From assembly GCA_039881145.1 (NCBI GenBank), contig JAYKKI010000008.1, positions 30,300,501-30,364,500 of the forward strand: DNA of 64,000 nt, given 5' to 3'. Below are positions 1 to 12,016 of this stretch, piece after piece. Every line of letters starts with the position of its first letter. The stretch's first letter is position 1. The notes under the pieces are model-generated. The model had not been told where the DNA came from and searched no databases. It saw only the letters and a list, made by a program, of their open reading frames with translations. This DNA is from Druceiella hillmani. Its lineage: Eukaryota; Arthropoda; Insecta; Lepidoptera; Hepialidae. Made by a program: the position numbers and the translations under genes.

Positions 1-395
1 TCTGAAAGGACTTCATATAAGGATATCAAAATCCCTCATTTCTAAAACTACTGAAATACAAATATCAAATTAACAGGGTTTCTAGAGCCTAACTTAGTTT
101 GTATGAAAACTATAGTAATGTCTCTAGGTCTCATAGTTTTGAGAGATTAACAATATTTTTATGCTTACTCTAGGCAATATATTACCATAGTTAAACGTAA
201 TATTAAAATAGTGTAAGGTAAATACTATGTTTCTTTGAACGTTTAAACTTTTTGAACTAAGAGTGCACAGAACCCTCACAGGACTACTCGTAATTAACAT
301 CTGTTTATTTGAATACTAATTGATTATAAGAGAGAAATTTGTTTATTTTTCAATAGAAAAATAAACGAATATTCTCTTTGATTATCGAAATTCTC

Positions 396-543
396 TTTGA
401 TTATCAATCATTACATATCTCAAGCAAGTACAACTAATACTTATCATCTTTTTTACTTAAACAGTGTTATTACACTGTTTAAGTAAAAAAGATGATAAGT
501 ATTAGTTGTACTTGCTTGAGATATGTAATGATTGATAATCAAA
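396..543. repeat. Perfect inverted repeat (hairpin), 72-bp arms
   Basis: Positions 396-467 are the exact reverse complement of 472-543, with only 4 bases (TATT) between them. The pairing continues to 391/548 with one mismatch. No transposase or transposon-like ends are attached. A perfect palindrome this long is normally unstable, so it is either very young (a foldback duplication) or an assembly artefact. A 72-codon open frame lies partly in the right arm but has no recognisable features. Confidence 0.95.
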
Positions 544-1765
544 AAGAAGTTTATTTAAAAGTCTATCAAATACAAACTTTACCTTCTGCGTGGAAAAATA
601 TGTCTGCCATTTTTGAGGTTTATGTAAAAACTGGTCCAGGATGCATTGTGAATGGAAGAAGGTCTTCGCACCTCGAAGGGAATGTCATTTTTTTCCAAAC
701 ATGGAAATAAAACTTGGGATAATCCATATGTTTAACAGATTTCAATTTATGAAACTATTAGTTATGTATTATCAGTATTAATAACAACCAAAAAATTAGT
801 TCTTTCCTTCTGGTTTATATTTTGTGACATAAATAATAAAATTTTTTTAAACAAAATTAAACCGCCTTCAAATAACTACTGAGAAGTATAAAATAATCAA
901 AATGGGGACTTAGTTGGAACTTTTAGTGAACAATATTGTTGCCAAACGTGAATCAATTTGTAAAATATTGATACTGCTAGAGATTTTTGGAATCGGTACC
1001 AAGTCGATATTTCTCTCCTCTCTCACGCACATGCACATAAAAATAAATTGTTACATTTGACTCTGCAAAAGTTCTATATAAGTAAATGAATTTTCATTAT
1101 TTTCACTTTTCATTGCCTTGTATGGTGTTTATTTGAAGTAAGACCAATATTTTTGTAAACAATTTTTATTTTTCCATTTTTAGTGCCTATGATATCCTGT
1201 GTTTCTTAGAATGTTACGAACTTACAATTAATTCAATATCAAAAATATGTTTTATTGTAATCGCAACATACATTTGGGGTGTTTAATGAGCCTAATAATC
1301 TAGTTGCTTTATTCTTTGTATATACCTGTATACACTTATTTATCTATCTACATAATAATATATTATTTGTTTCATGCCTTTGTATGTACCTTATATACTT
1401 ACCTACCTTTTAACTTTGCTACTTTCTGTAGGTATTTCTACTTTTAGATATAAAAAATATATTAGGTCATCTATGTTCTAATGTAGCCGAACTAACGCTG
1501 CTGGTGCACTGCACTCGTTTTGAACTGTCTCTTGTCGACTAGGCTAATGACGAAACTTTGATGTTCCGTGCTGAGTTGAATAGGGTTAGAAGTAATTATG
1601 TTGTGGTACTTTGTTAAGATATTGTTTGTTATACAATATGAAAGCCCTTATGGAGTGCGGCAAATATTATTCCCATTAATATTTATTTGAAGGTTAGATT
1701 GTAATTCTTATCTTTAGTTATTATTTTGCTTGTAGCTATAAAATCTTTATTTACTTGAGATCCAA
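544..1765. other. AT-rich intergenic DNA, nothing recognised
   Basis: No open frame longer than about 70 codons with protein-like composition, and no splice-bounded exon, RNA gene or transposon end was recognised here. A moderately GC-richer patch around 1490-1650 could be old coding sequence but gave no family match. Confidence 0.5.
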
Positions 1766-2285
1766 AATACTAATTTGAAAACAGCAGATCCTCAAGTTTT
1801 ATGATTTGAGCAAGCAATACCCCAGCAGCATCAGGTCTGGAACCCGGAGTTAATTGACAGAGTCTTGGTTAGACACCAATACTAATTTAAAACAGCAAAT
1901 CCTTAAGCCTCACAGTTTAGACAGGCAGTACTATTGAAATATAAGTACTGAGAAGTTGGAACCCAGAGTACAATGACAAAGTCTGCTTAATGCCCCCAAT
2001 ACTAATTTGAAAATAGCCTATCTAAACCTAAATAGCAGTATTATAGTTTAGACAGGCAGTACACCACAACATCAAGATTGAAGAGTTGGAATCCAGAGTT
2101 CAATGATAGAGTATCATGCTAATTTAAAAACAGCAAATCCTCAAAGCTCACAGTTTAGAGAGGCAGTGCCCCTACAACGTCAAGACTGAAGAGTTTAATG
2201 AAAGAGTCTGAGACCCCCAATACTAACTTAAAAACAGCAGATCCTCATGTCTGACAATTTAAGCAGGCAGTACATCTGCAGTTTA
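1766..2285. repeat. Minisatellite, five ~105-120 bp units
   Basis: Five diverged direct units begin near 1766, 1878, 1998, 2114 and 2219. Each starts with an AATACTAATTTGAAAACAGC-like block, followed by a CACAGTTTAGACAGGCAGTA-like block and a GGAACCCAGAGTTCAATGA-like block. Spacing varies from 105 to 120 bp. The units are diverged enough to be an old, inactive tandem array. No coding potential is visible. Confidence 0.85.
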
Positions 2286-5200
2286 TGGATCAAATGTTGA
2301 AATTATCATATTGTTGTATGGTCACGGGAACTGAATAAGTTTACAAAGTTTCTTGAAAATTACTTAAGTAGTAATTTGCAAATTCAAATCCTTGAATTAA
2401 CAAGAACAGTATACAGAGTGTGAAGCTAAATAAAACTATTTAAACCCATAGTTTAAAGCATTTGTATGTGTAATACTTATTTATCTATTTACTTTGTTAC
2501 TACATCAAGGCAAGTCAAACGAGTCCAAATTTGATGAGTTTACTCCTCATCACTGTAGATTTCCTGTCATCACTTTCTGACCCCATCATTGCACTCTGAT
2601 TTTGGTAAAGAGAAAACTTACGTTGCCCTTATTTGTATTTTATCAGATTATCATTAAACCTACATATATCATCCAAACTAGATCACAACATCTGTGTTGT
2701 TCATTGTTGAGGAATTAATTGGTGTAACTTAAATTTCCATAGCCAAATTCTAAACGAATGTTCGTGGGACCATATTGGGAGTATATTCTTCCAAATAAAA
2801 AAAAAGAAACATCCAAGTTGATTGATTAATATCGGAGATATGAGGTAACATAAAAAAAATAATACAGTCCAATTGAAAATTTCTTCCTTTTTTCAAATTA
2901 ATTAAAATTGGGTATAAACAACTGGGGTGAACATTTTATTACATTTATTTATTTCATATGATATAAAATTCATTATTGTTTTGAAAAGGAAAAGTAGAGT
3001 TATCGACAGCATATTTTCTGTTAATTTTCATCATTACTCTTTTTTTATTCGGCTGCATGTTACATGTTAAAAAATGCTGGGAAAAACATAATGTAAAAAA
3101 ATAACTGGACAGTGGAATATGTCTTAACAAAAAATACAACTTTTAAGACTTGAGTGATGAGAAATTATGGTGGTACAATTATAAGATACACATTGTTTCT
3201 ATTTGAAAACGGTTAACACTATTTACTATTGACATTCATTGCACATATATGATTAAATCTTTATTCAGGAGTTTGAGCTAATAATAATATTAAGGTCTAA
3301 GATATTAATATAAATGAATTTTAAACTAGATTGATGTATATATTTTCCTAATTTTTTTTATAAAAGCATTTAATTTTATGATCTATATAATTCTCCATAA
3401 TATTTTTTTATACTTTTCTAGATATCTGTACAAACAAGAGACAACTTTACAATTTCTCTATCCTTGAAATTTTATGTAGTTTGTAACTTAGGCTATACTA
3501 TCTCCAATAATTACCAATCTGATAATTAGGCCATATTCAACGTTAAAAATACTGCAACATTTTAAAAACATTACTTCAGTTGTTCTCTTTTCAAATATTT
3601 ATAAAGTCATAGATAAATGTCAAAAATAAACCATAAAAACTCGACCAAGTTAAAACAGTATAATGTAAATAATATTTTCTGTATCCTGTGAAATCTAGCA
3701 TTTTAAAATGGTATCATCCCCAACCAATCGTAAAAAAAGAGCAAATACATAATCACATAATGGTAAGTTACTACTTCTTAACATTATGTTAAGACCTAAC
3801 AATTTGAGAATGATAGACTTATTTTTAATTATTTAATATAGTTACTAATGATTTATTTTTATTTATTTTTCCCTTCAGTGACAAGTAAATACAACTTAAA
3901 ACAAAATGTAATATAAAAATATGAGACATATTATGTATATCAAGAAATGCAAAAAATGTCAAGAAGCAAAATTGTGCTCCGTTATTCGCAGCCAAGAATA
4001 TTCTTGGATAAAAAGGTAGAAACATTTATAATTATGATTGTTATGCACATTTTGTAGTAATGATGGTTACGGCCACTAATAAACTTTTTAATATTTTCTA
4101 TATTTGTCATTTAATTAGGGTCGTTATTAGATTGATCGTTGAGACGATTATTTGTTGATTAGAGTTAACAGCTCAAAACAAATTTAGACTTGGTGGCTGA
4201 GTAATTTTAAGATCTTATGATAATGTGTAAAGAAATAAGAAATATTAAAATAAGATAAAGGTGGTTGAAAAATTAAATGCGATGTAAAAATATTAACTAT
4301 CTTGTTAATAATCATTCATTTATCTATTGAGGATGTTTGGATGTTATATCCGATATATATTTAAAACCAAAAAGACAAATTCATCAGTGTTGCCTATATC
4401 TATTGAAATTGCTGACACAAGTTAACTGAAATAATTTTAGTTGAATATTCTAGTCAAATGTTAGTATCTATAATTTTTTCAAACCCATGGTAGAAAAAAT
4501 AAAGGAAAGTTGTGATAAATTGAAGGTCAGTTTTGAAGTTTTGAAGCATAATATTTTATGTATTATATTCGTTTTAAAAGACCTATCCTATAACACTCTC
4601 CTCGATGGCAGGCACATTTTAAAATTGTTTTTTTTTAATCTACTACATAAGAATTAAAACATTTAAATTGCATATACTTGTAAAGGTCTGAAACTGTACA
4701 AACTGGCTATTCCAGATATGAAATTATAAAGATTCCTTGGTTTTCTATGGGACCCTAAAAATAACAGAAAATATTAGATATTATCTGAAAAATATTTCTT
4801 CATTTGCCATATTTCTAGAACAATAAGCATGATATATAAAAATGTTGTGTGTTATAATTCAAAAGTATTTTACCATGTATTTCCTTTTCCTTTATTTTGA
4901 GGAACTTATTTGTGTATAGCAACAACAGGAATATCAATTATTTAATTGGCAAAAATGAACAAGCAATGCTGGCTAGTCCTTAGATTGCAACGCTCAACAG
5001 AGTTGTTTATCGCAAACATGCACCACATCACACTAAACAAGTTTGTTAATATGTTTTGGCTATGTTCCTCGAGACGTGCATACATCATAAGTACCTCGAG
5101 AGATATGAGTGCTTGTTTAGAGAGGTACATTGTTGTTACATGGATATACATTTATCAATTTTTTTACTATTTTTAAAAAAATATAAATCATTATGATAAG

Positions 5201-5589
5201 TAGCTCAATAGTAACAGCAGACAAAACATCTGTTAAAAGCCCTGCATCATTGAGCTCTGTTTAGAGAAAAACTACATGATGAGCCAACCTCTTATTCCTT
5301 TGAAAATATGAAAGATTAAAAGAAAATATGATCCTGAGTTCATTAATATTATACTTATTCTCATAAATGTAAACAATAAATCATAACATCAGTGTGTAAT
5401 CTTCTTCGAAATTCTTTCAACCCACAGCATAAAACCCTAATTATTGAAAAGTCAACTTCACACTAAACTAAACATTTACGTTGGTAAACAATCCTGAAGA
5501 TTATTCTATTCAAAAGTTGACTGAGATGACAATCGCAAAGAAAAGTATGTCATCTTTAATCTAACTCTTTCTTAGAGAACTTAGAATAG
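2286..5589. other. AT-rich intergenic DNA, nothing recognised
   Basis: Only short frames of 60-76 codons occur, with low-complexity or palindromic translations. No splice signals in phase with a protein-like frame, no repeat-unit structure and no transposon signature were identified. Confidence 0.5.
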
Positions 5590-6330
5590 TAAAGTATGGG
5601 AAAGCCCATATAATTGTTCAAGAGCTGTTGTTATTTGCTGCGAAAGGTATCTTGTATCTTGCGTGAATTACAAGCTAAACTGTTAGATACAACACCAATG
5701 TTAAATGATGGCGGCATGTATGGCAGAATCGTGTCATTCAATGTTGAATAAAACTTAATAGATCAATTGAAAAATAGTGATTCTTTTGCCAGACAAAGCA
5801 ATAAAAGCATGGATCTAATAAACTATACTTAACTTATGGTTACTGATATGTATTGTAAACTACGATGAAAGAGGATTATTTATTTTGTAAAGAGCTTTCA
5901 ACACAAAAAACCGCTAAACATTCAAACGCTAGATGACTTCATTGTTGCGAATGGGTTGGGCTGGAAGCGCACCTTCGCATTTTTCTGAATGTGTTCAAGT
6001 TTTGACATGAAATTATGAAAGTGTTGCCACAATTGTTTACAAAAAATTGTATTCTTAGTCACTGCCGCTATCCCACAGATATATTTAGTAGTAAAATGGA
6101 AACCCGAACAATTTAAACACATACTGCAGGAAGTTGTAAAGGTGTACAATTTTATTAAATATCAGACTTGAAACACTCGTTTATTTTTGAAACTGTCTTT
6201 TGTAATGGTCATGCTTCTACACACAAAGATGAGGTGGCTTTATATATTTAAAGCTGCTAAGCAGGTTATTTGAGCTACCTTCAGAAGAGAAAGTTTCTCA
6301 ATGGATACCATCTATTGACAGATGATCTGT
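5590..6330 (+). pseudogene. hAT transposase relic (ZBED5/SCAND3-like)
   Basis: Plus-strand translation in shifting frames recovers the order of a hAT-type transposase of the domesticated ZBED5/SCAND3 group. A segment like NLIDQLKNSDSFARQ is followed by IVANGLGWKR near 5938-5970, then VYNFIKYQT and LLHTKMRWL near 6137-6235. The last two correspond to the family's NFIKSR...LLHTEVRWLS region. Several stops and frameshifts break it, and the DDE residues are not all recoverable. No terminal repeats were found. The assignment rests on motif order recalled from the family. Confidence 0.6.
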
Positions 6331-7532
6331 GGATCACAATACTAGTCTATTTACCATATTTCATTGCCCTATTGATTTCAATTTAAATTTTTAAGGTAAT
6401 GCGACAAGTAGATTTTCAGTAGACCATAAAATAAAGGCCTTTATTAAAACTCTCCAGTGCACAGGTCACTTATGGTAACATCGGCACTCATGCTTTGTCA
6501 GTAAAATATTGTGTGACTTCGAAATTTTTTTCGTGGACTGAAAGGAAATGTAGTTACTACATAGCCGAAGTATTTGTACCATATTTATATAGTTTTTGTT
6601 ACTACCATAAAAAGGAACAGACAATAATTAAATATAAAGGTAAAAATTTATCTTATCATTAAGTTGTAAAACAAAATGTAATCACACTCAGTTTTCAAGA
6701 AATCATATACATTGTCACAAAAATAGCTTTACATTATAGTGGATTTATTACCATTCGAGTTCTTGTTAAATTTTCTATTCTTTAAAATATAATTATCTAT
6801 ATGTTTATAACATTTACGTTAAGTGGCACTAGTCGTTTGCCTATTTACATTTGAATGGCACTAGTCGTCATGAGAAGGACCGTAACTTACTAAGTGACAA
6901 GCGCTCTAGAGCTCTTTCTTCTTTCGAATGAAAATCTACAATATTTTCCTAAAAATTCTATAACTGTACACAAAATAGAAGTAAAAGATAATTTCATCAA
7001 TATACAGAAAACCATTATCCAATGCTCGCTGAAGTTTTGGAGAATATTATAAATTCCATGGTTAAGACAGAATCTTTGATAGAACTATTTTGCGATGGAG
7101 ATTTGGATACTTACCAATTTACAATTATGTGAATTTTGGTTAAAGGTTGGAAATGAAAATAATTTTTGTCTAGAAAAGCATTATTGTTTTCAATGGGTAT
7201 TATTTAAACGGTTAGCAAAATATTTTTATTTTTGTGAACAGAAAAAGATATTTGGTCAGCCAATATGGCTAATTGATTAGTAACTTATGGACAGCACACA
7301 TTTCTAAATCAGTCGGCAGTTAATGGCATACTGGTCTGCTCTAAATTATTTTGGTTAGCAAATTAGATATATAAGCTGCATTGAACGACCCACATTTAAT
7401 AAAATTTTAGTAAGCAAGCAGCGGGTAAGCAAAATATTTAATTTTGTTCATCAAATAAAAATAGCAATAAAACCTCACTGTTCTTTCACAAAATGGGCGC
7501 AACTCTTACAAAGTTCATTATAAGGTACTCTC
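6331..7532. other. AT-rich intergenic DNA, nothing recognised
   Basis: Contains one 61-codon open frame (7095-7280) of unlikely composition and no exon-like or transposon-like structure that I could support. Confidence 0.45.
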
Positions 7533-7566
7533 TTTGTTTGAGTGGGTGTACACCCACTCAAACAAA
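7533..7566. repeat. Perfect 34-bp palindrome without spacer
   Basis: The 17 bases TTTGTTTGAGTGGGTGT are followed immediately by their exact reverse complement. The first flanking pair (7532/7567) no longer matches. It lies about 150 bp beyond the 3' end of the MULE relic on its right and could be a terminal or cruciform-forming element. No second copy was found in the window. Confidence 0.95.
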
Positions 7567-7689
7567 TTATTACATCATGGAATATAAATGTAAATAAAAT
7601 AAATAATTTGTATAAATATGAGATCAAATCTACCTCAAAGTAACAAAATAATTATGTATGTTTATAAAATAATTATTTAAACAAACAAT

Positions 7690-9330
7690 TACTTTTATTC
7701 TTATTATACTATCAATGCTCGCTTTGTCTTTGAAGGACGGCCACGTTTTCTTTTTTCCCCTATGGGAATACTTTTAGCTTCAAGCGGAGGCATTGCATAT
7801 TTTAATTAAATCGCCAAACCAATCACGTACTTGCATGTATAGAAATTGAGAAAAGCTGGACAATCACATCATCCCTTTCTCTATTCATTTTTCTCAATTG
7901 GCAATAAGACAAGCCAATTACTGAAATTTTGATTCTTAAAATCATCAAAACTTTCCCATTGTGCATCATAAATTTCAGAATTAGTTGCTTGACCAGCAGG
8001 AATTTGGTAGTAAGTATAGTTGTCATCTTTACACACTACAGTCACCTCTTTGGGTATTTTTGCCCACTGGTAAGCATTTGTCCAGTCCTTGGTAGTTAAA
8101 GAGAGTATTTTGGCAATGTAATTGTCTTCTGAATTAGTAATATATATAGCATTTCTTTTGCAACCACCAAAAACCCAGACAGAGGGATACATTCTTGAAG
8201 GGTATCGCTATCCTTTATTACTGTGTTAAAAGACTCCATAGCGTTGATGGAGAATTTGGAGCCGCGCCCAAAAATCAATTGTGATTTTGTACTAACCACT
8301 GTGCTTTAAAATAAGTGACAAATTCAGTCTGATCTTTACATTTTTGCAGAAAAGCTTCAGAAGCTGTATCAAAGATATTATTACTTTTGGATTTCATGAA
8401 CTTTTAAAGATGTCTTTTTTTTGGTTCTTACGTCTTTGGAACATCAATTTGAAATCTTCTTTTTGTTCATTGCTTGATACCGTTAAACAAATTGGATGGA
8501 ACTTTCAGTTTTTATCGCTGGTTCCACATATCAAGGCAGGGAAACTCTGCCAGATGATTTTGTACATAGCATCAGCATGAACAACGCTGGCATCTTTCGC
8601 GATTTCAATTAAATATTTTGTTGACATAACAAAGCCAAAAGTGGGATTTTTTTCATGTATAGCACAACGTCAATCACCTAAGTAATTTCTTAACTGATTC
8701 ATTTTAGGAAAATTAAATTATTTTGCTATATTATTAATATTATTTTGCTTTTAGTTTCATTTTTAAGTCAAATAATTTATTAATTTCACTCTTCACAGTG
8801 TCACTCAAGCCATACGACGAGGTACAATCCTTTTTTTTCATCATGGTCGTTATCAACATTAGTTTTGAATGTTAACACAGAACCCCTCTTTTCGCTTTGG
8901 ATCCAAAGGAAGGTCTGAGTGTGAATGTATCCAAGCTTCAAACTCTCCTAAACTTATAGTTGGCTGGCCGTATATAGCACGACGGCGATCACCCAAGTAA
9001 TTTCTTAACTGAGTCATTTTAGGAATTTTAATATTTTCCATTTTTGTGAGACTGCTTTTAGTTTCATTTTTAAGTCAAATAATTTATTAATTTCACTCTT
9101 CACAGTGTCACTCAAGCCATACGAAGAGGTACAATCCTTTTTTTCATCATGGTCGTTATCAGCATTAGTTTTGAATATTAACACAGAATCTGAAGTGTCT
9201 TCAAATAATAAATACATTCTTGCAGAGCACTGTGGATCACATCTTTTCAACTTATTACACCTATAGTATTTTTTTCCGTCTTCAGTTTCGTGGCGAAAGT
9301 GTAAAGACCAAGTATTTTTAGATTTAATGG
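7690..9330 (-). pseudogene. MULE (Mutator-like) transposase relic, minus strand
   Basis: Read on the minus strand, 9330 to about 9200 encodes a FLYWCH/WRKY-like zinc-binding segment (WSLHFRHETEDGKKYYRC...KRCDPQCSAR). Next come QLRNYLGDRRRAIYGQPTISL (9013-8940), NAMESFNTVIKD (about 8240), AYQWAKIP and YYQIPAGQ (about 8080-7990). A SWIM-like zinc finger CPAFLNFYTCKYVIGLAI follows near 7870-7810, in which the usual CKH is CKY. A basic tail KRKRGRPSKTKRALIV closes it at about 7755-7705. This order matches insect MULE transposases. Frameshifts and an internal tandem duplication break it, and the catalytic middle is missing or unreadable, so it is inactive. Confidence 0.72.
8657..9187. repeat. Internal tandem duplication within the MULE relic
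   Basis: Positions about 8657-8882 and 8972-9187 are two direct, roughly 90%-similar copies of the same relic segment. Both contain TCACTCTTCACAGTGTCACT and the ATCATGGTCGTTATC block. The first copy carries an extra AT-rich stretch near 8720-8750. The duplication repeats one part of the transposase twice and probably happened after the element died. Confidence 0.85.
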
Positions 9331-10474
9331 CTGTTTCAGCTTATTTACAATTATCAAACTTTTGAATTAAGTTCCAATCCAAAAACCACTTTGTTTTCTT
9401 AAACAATGGTGCTTCATTGTGACTGCTGCGGTCCGTGTCCGATTTATACTCGGGAATTAGCCGTATCTTTTCTTCATCGATTTTATCATTACTATTATCC
9501 ATTTTGCACCCCTCGCAAATTGACTGCTTCTAATCAAATTGCAGTGTTATTAAACTGCTTTCACTCCGCTCACAATAATGAATTCTGCTAGATTGCTTGT
9601 TCAGCAGATACATGATAATACAAGCGGACCGATATTGGTTAAAATGTTGACAGTTTGTAACATTGTTTGCAGAACAAGGATTGCAGCCTGACTTTCATTT
9701 ATTGCAACATTTTTGTATGATGTCCAAATGATTATTTTTGTTGAGAATTAATTTTAATAAAGGCAAACAATTTATTTACTTTCCGTTTTTAATTCCATTC
9801 TCTACAAAATATCTTTTCAAAATTGGATTTATTGCTACATAGTGATAGTAAAAAATCAATTTCATAATAAGCTGAATTTTGACCTGCACTTATAGTTAAA
9901 CACAATTGAAACAGATATCTTTTAACTTGTTTCAAGCATGGAGATATTTCGCATTAAATTTTTATATTTCAAAAATATTTTAAGCAAATATGTAGTGTGA
10001 CATTTTTTAAAAATAAATAACAGAAACTTTTAATATCTATTGTAATTTTTAATCACTTCACCATTATGTGATGTAATTTTATTTTAATATCATATTTAAT
10101 AGTTTAGTGGTATGTGACTGATCAATCTATGCTTTTTATGAGTGGTATGCAAAAAAAAGTTTGTAAACCTCTCTTCCCAATACAATACAATAACTTTAAT
10201 CCGCTTATAAATTTTAGAAATTTCCGATATCAGTTAAAAATATACAAAGGGAGAAACTGCGATCAAAACCACTGGTGAAGACATGTTCTAAGTTAAAGAA
10301 ATCTATGGTAAATATAAAATTTGCTTTTAAATGTAATTTACTACGTTTGTAAAATAATTTTTTGTTGTTTTGCAATTTTTAATATAAAAGAATAAATCTG
10401 CCACACTAAATTAAAACTTCTGTTTGCATTTGTAGTTAGTATAAAACTGTAGATATCAAGTGCATTCTTGTAGG
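9331..10474. other. Presumed 5' flank of the tubulin glycylase gene
   Basis: AT-rich sequence between the MULE relic and the first supported exon. No second gene was identified. The promoter of the plus-strand glycylase gene probably lies here or in the following 300 bp, but no convincing TATA or initiator pair can be singled out. Confidence 0.35.
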
Positions 10475-10497
10475 ATGGAGGTCAGTTTGAAACTTGA
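10475..10497 (+). CDS. Candidate first coding exon of TTLL3 (tentative)
   Basis: An ATG at 10475 (context TAGGATGG) opens seven codons (MEVSLKL) and ends in a perfect GTAAGT donor at 10498, leaving a two-base phase. The acceptor AG at 10789-10790 would join it in frame with the TTLL3 exon (giving E-K-I-F-S-T). However, the better-looking acceptor TTTTTAG at 10770 is in a different phase. The main exon has no ATG before about 11113, so some upstream start exon is required. This is one candidate, not proven. Confidence 0.25.
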
Positions 10498-10770
10498 GTA
10501 AGTGTGTTGATTTAATTACAATTGATCAGGTAAATGCCATCACATTTTATTGAGTTTCATGTGGCAAGAAAGTAAGACGTTGGCACACTGACCATGGTAT
10601 TTTATATTGAAAAAATTAATGAAATTATTATTTGTTCAAACAAGTTATTTTCAACATAATATTTGATCATCCAAAGGAGAAGTGTGATTAAAATACAATT
10701 TAGCTAAAGACTTAAAAAATGTATTATTTTTAAACTAATACTATATAAGTAATAAAAATACCATTTTTAG

Positions 10771-12016
10771 AAACATTCAAAAATTGGGAGGAAGATATTT
10801 TCAACTCAAAAAAAGAAAAATAAATTTGACAAATTTCCCTACAATGATGTTGTGGTTATCCCGCAATATAAAAATCAACCACATTTCTCACAGTTTGCTT
10901 CCTCGGAAATCAGGAAAGGTAGGGTTATTCCACAATATAAAACTAAATCACAATTCTCAGATTTGCCCTCCCCAGAAATAAACAAAGCTAGCAAGTCTGG
11001 ATCAAAAATACCCAACTCGGCACTTGATATTAAAGATAGAAATGCCATATTAGCCAAATGTCAAACTCAATTTGGAAGATATGAAAAACTAAAAGCCTTA
11101 GCGGAACAAGCGATGCAAAAAAATAAAGTTTATGTCATGCAAGCTAGAAATCAAACTGTACGAAAGGCTCTAAATGAAAGAGGTTGGGTTGAGAAATTAA
11201 ATTTGAACAACTTTAGCTTTGCAAAATTAAATAGTATGGGAAAAGTAGAAATGAATAATGAACTGGAGCGAATTGTACTCTCTATCCTAGTTGAAAAACA
11301 CTCTCCTGACCTTATATGGAAAATCCGGGAGGTAGTATCGCAAAATAATGATCCAAATTATCAACCATTAATAAACAAATTAGACGCTGATCATCATTTA
11401 TGGACTTCAAAACAAGGATTATGTTCAACCATCAGGAAAACAGACTGGTTTTACATAGAAAATGTTGCAGAGATTAATGTGCCGAGAACATTTAATGTGT
11501 ATAATAAGGATGAGTTGGATGATTTTGCTTGGGATTTCAAAATAACTGCATGTACTAGTTTGTTGAAGTGGATACTAATGATGGAAGAAAACGGTAAGGA
11601 GCTCTTTAGTAAACAAGGAAATATATCATTAACAATAATAATTTTTGCACTGAATAGGTGCAAGGAGTATATTTATGAGAAACAACATAAAGACATTGAT
11701 CGGTCTTTTTTGAAGCATAAAATAAAAGGTTGGAATACCTTTCTCAAGAATTACTATAAACTACTTGCGAATGAGGATATTTTTCATCTAGAGAAGATAG
11801 AAAAAATACCTATGTATTTAGAATTCTCTGCAATTCTACTAAAAGAAATCAGTAAATACAGGCCGCAATTGCCTTGTGAAGGGTGGAACAATGTTTGGAT
11901 CATAAAACCTGGTCATTGCTCTCGGGGAAGAGGTATTCGAATAGCATCTAAATTAGATGAAGTATTAACATTACTCGCCCAAGCTAATAACAATCACATT
12001 GTGCAGAAATATATAG
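10771..12016 (+). CDS. TTLL3: Tubulin glycylase TTLL3-type, N-terminal coding exon
   Basis: The exon starts after acceptor CCATTTTTAG and ends at donor AG|GTGAGT. It encodes about 415 residues of a tubulin-tyrosine-ligase-like protein. The first ~110 residues are basic and low-complexity. Helical sequence leads to the ATP-grasp opening NVWIIKPGHCSRGRGI at 11890, whose KPG and RGRGI signatures are typical of the TTLL3/TTLL8 glycylases rather than TTLL10 (usually QGKGI). It ends with HIVQKYI, which continues in phase into the next exon as EHPLLIHDIKFDIRQ. Known role of the family: ATP-dependent addition of glycine to glutamates in tubulin tails of cilia and flagella. In-frame TAG at 10768 shows the exon cannot extend further left. 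The true N terminus lies in an unseen upstream exon. Confidence 0.87.

Noticed and set aside
492..710. 72-codon plus-strand open frame
   Set aside because: It begins in the arm of the perfect hairpin and has no recognisable protein features.
10784..10981. 65-codon plus-strand frame overlapping the TTLL3 exon
   Set aside because: It is an alternative frame of the TTLL3 exon. The TTLL3 frame carries on for 400 codons and matches the family.
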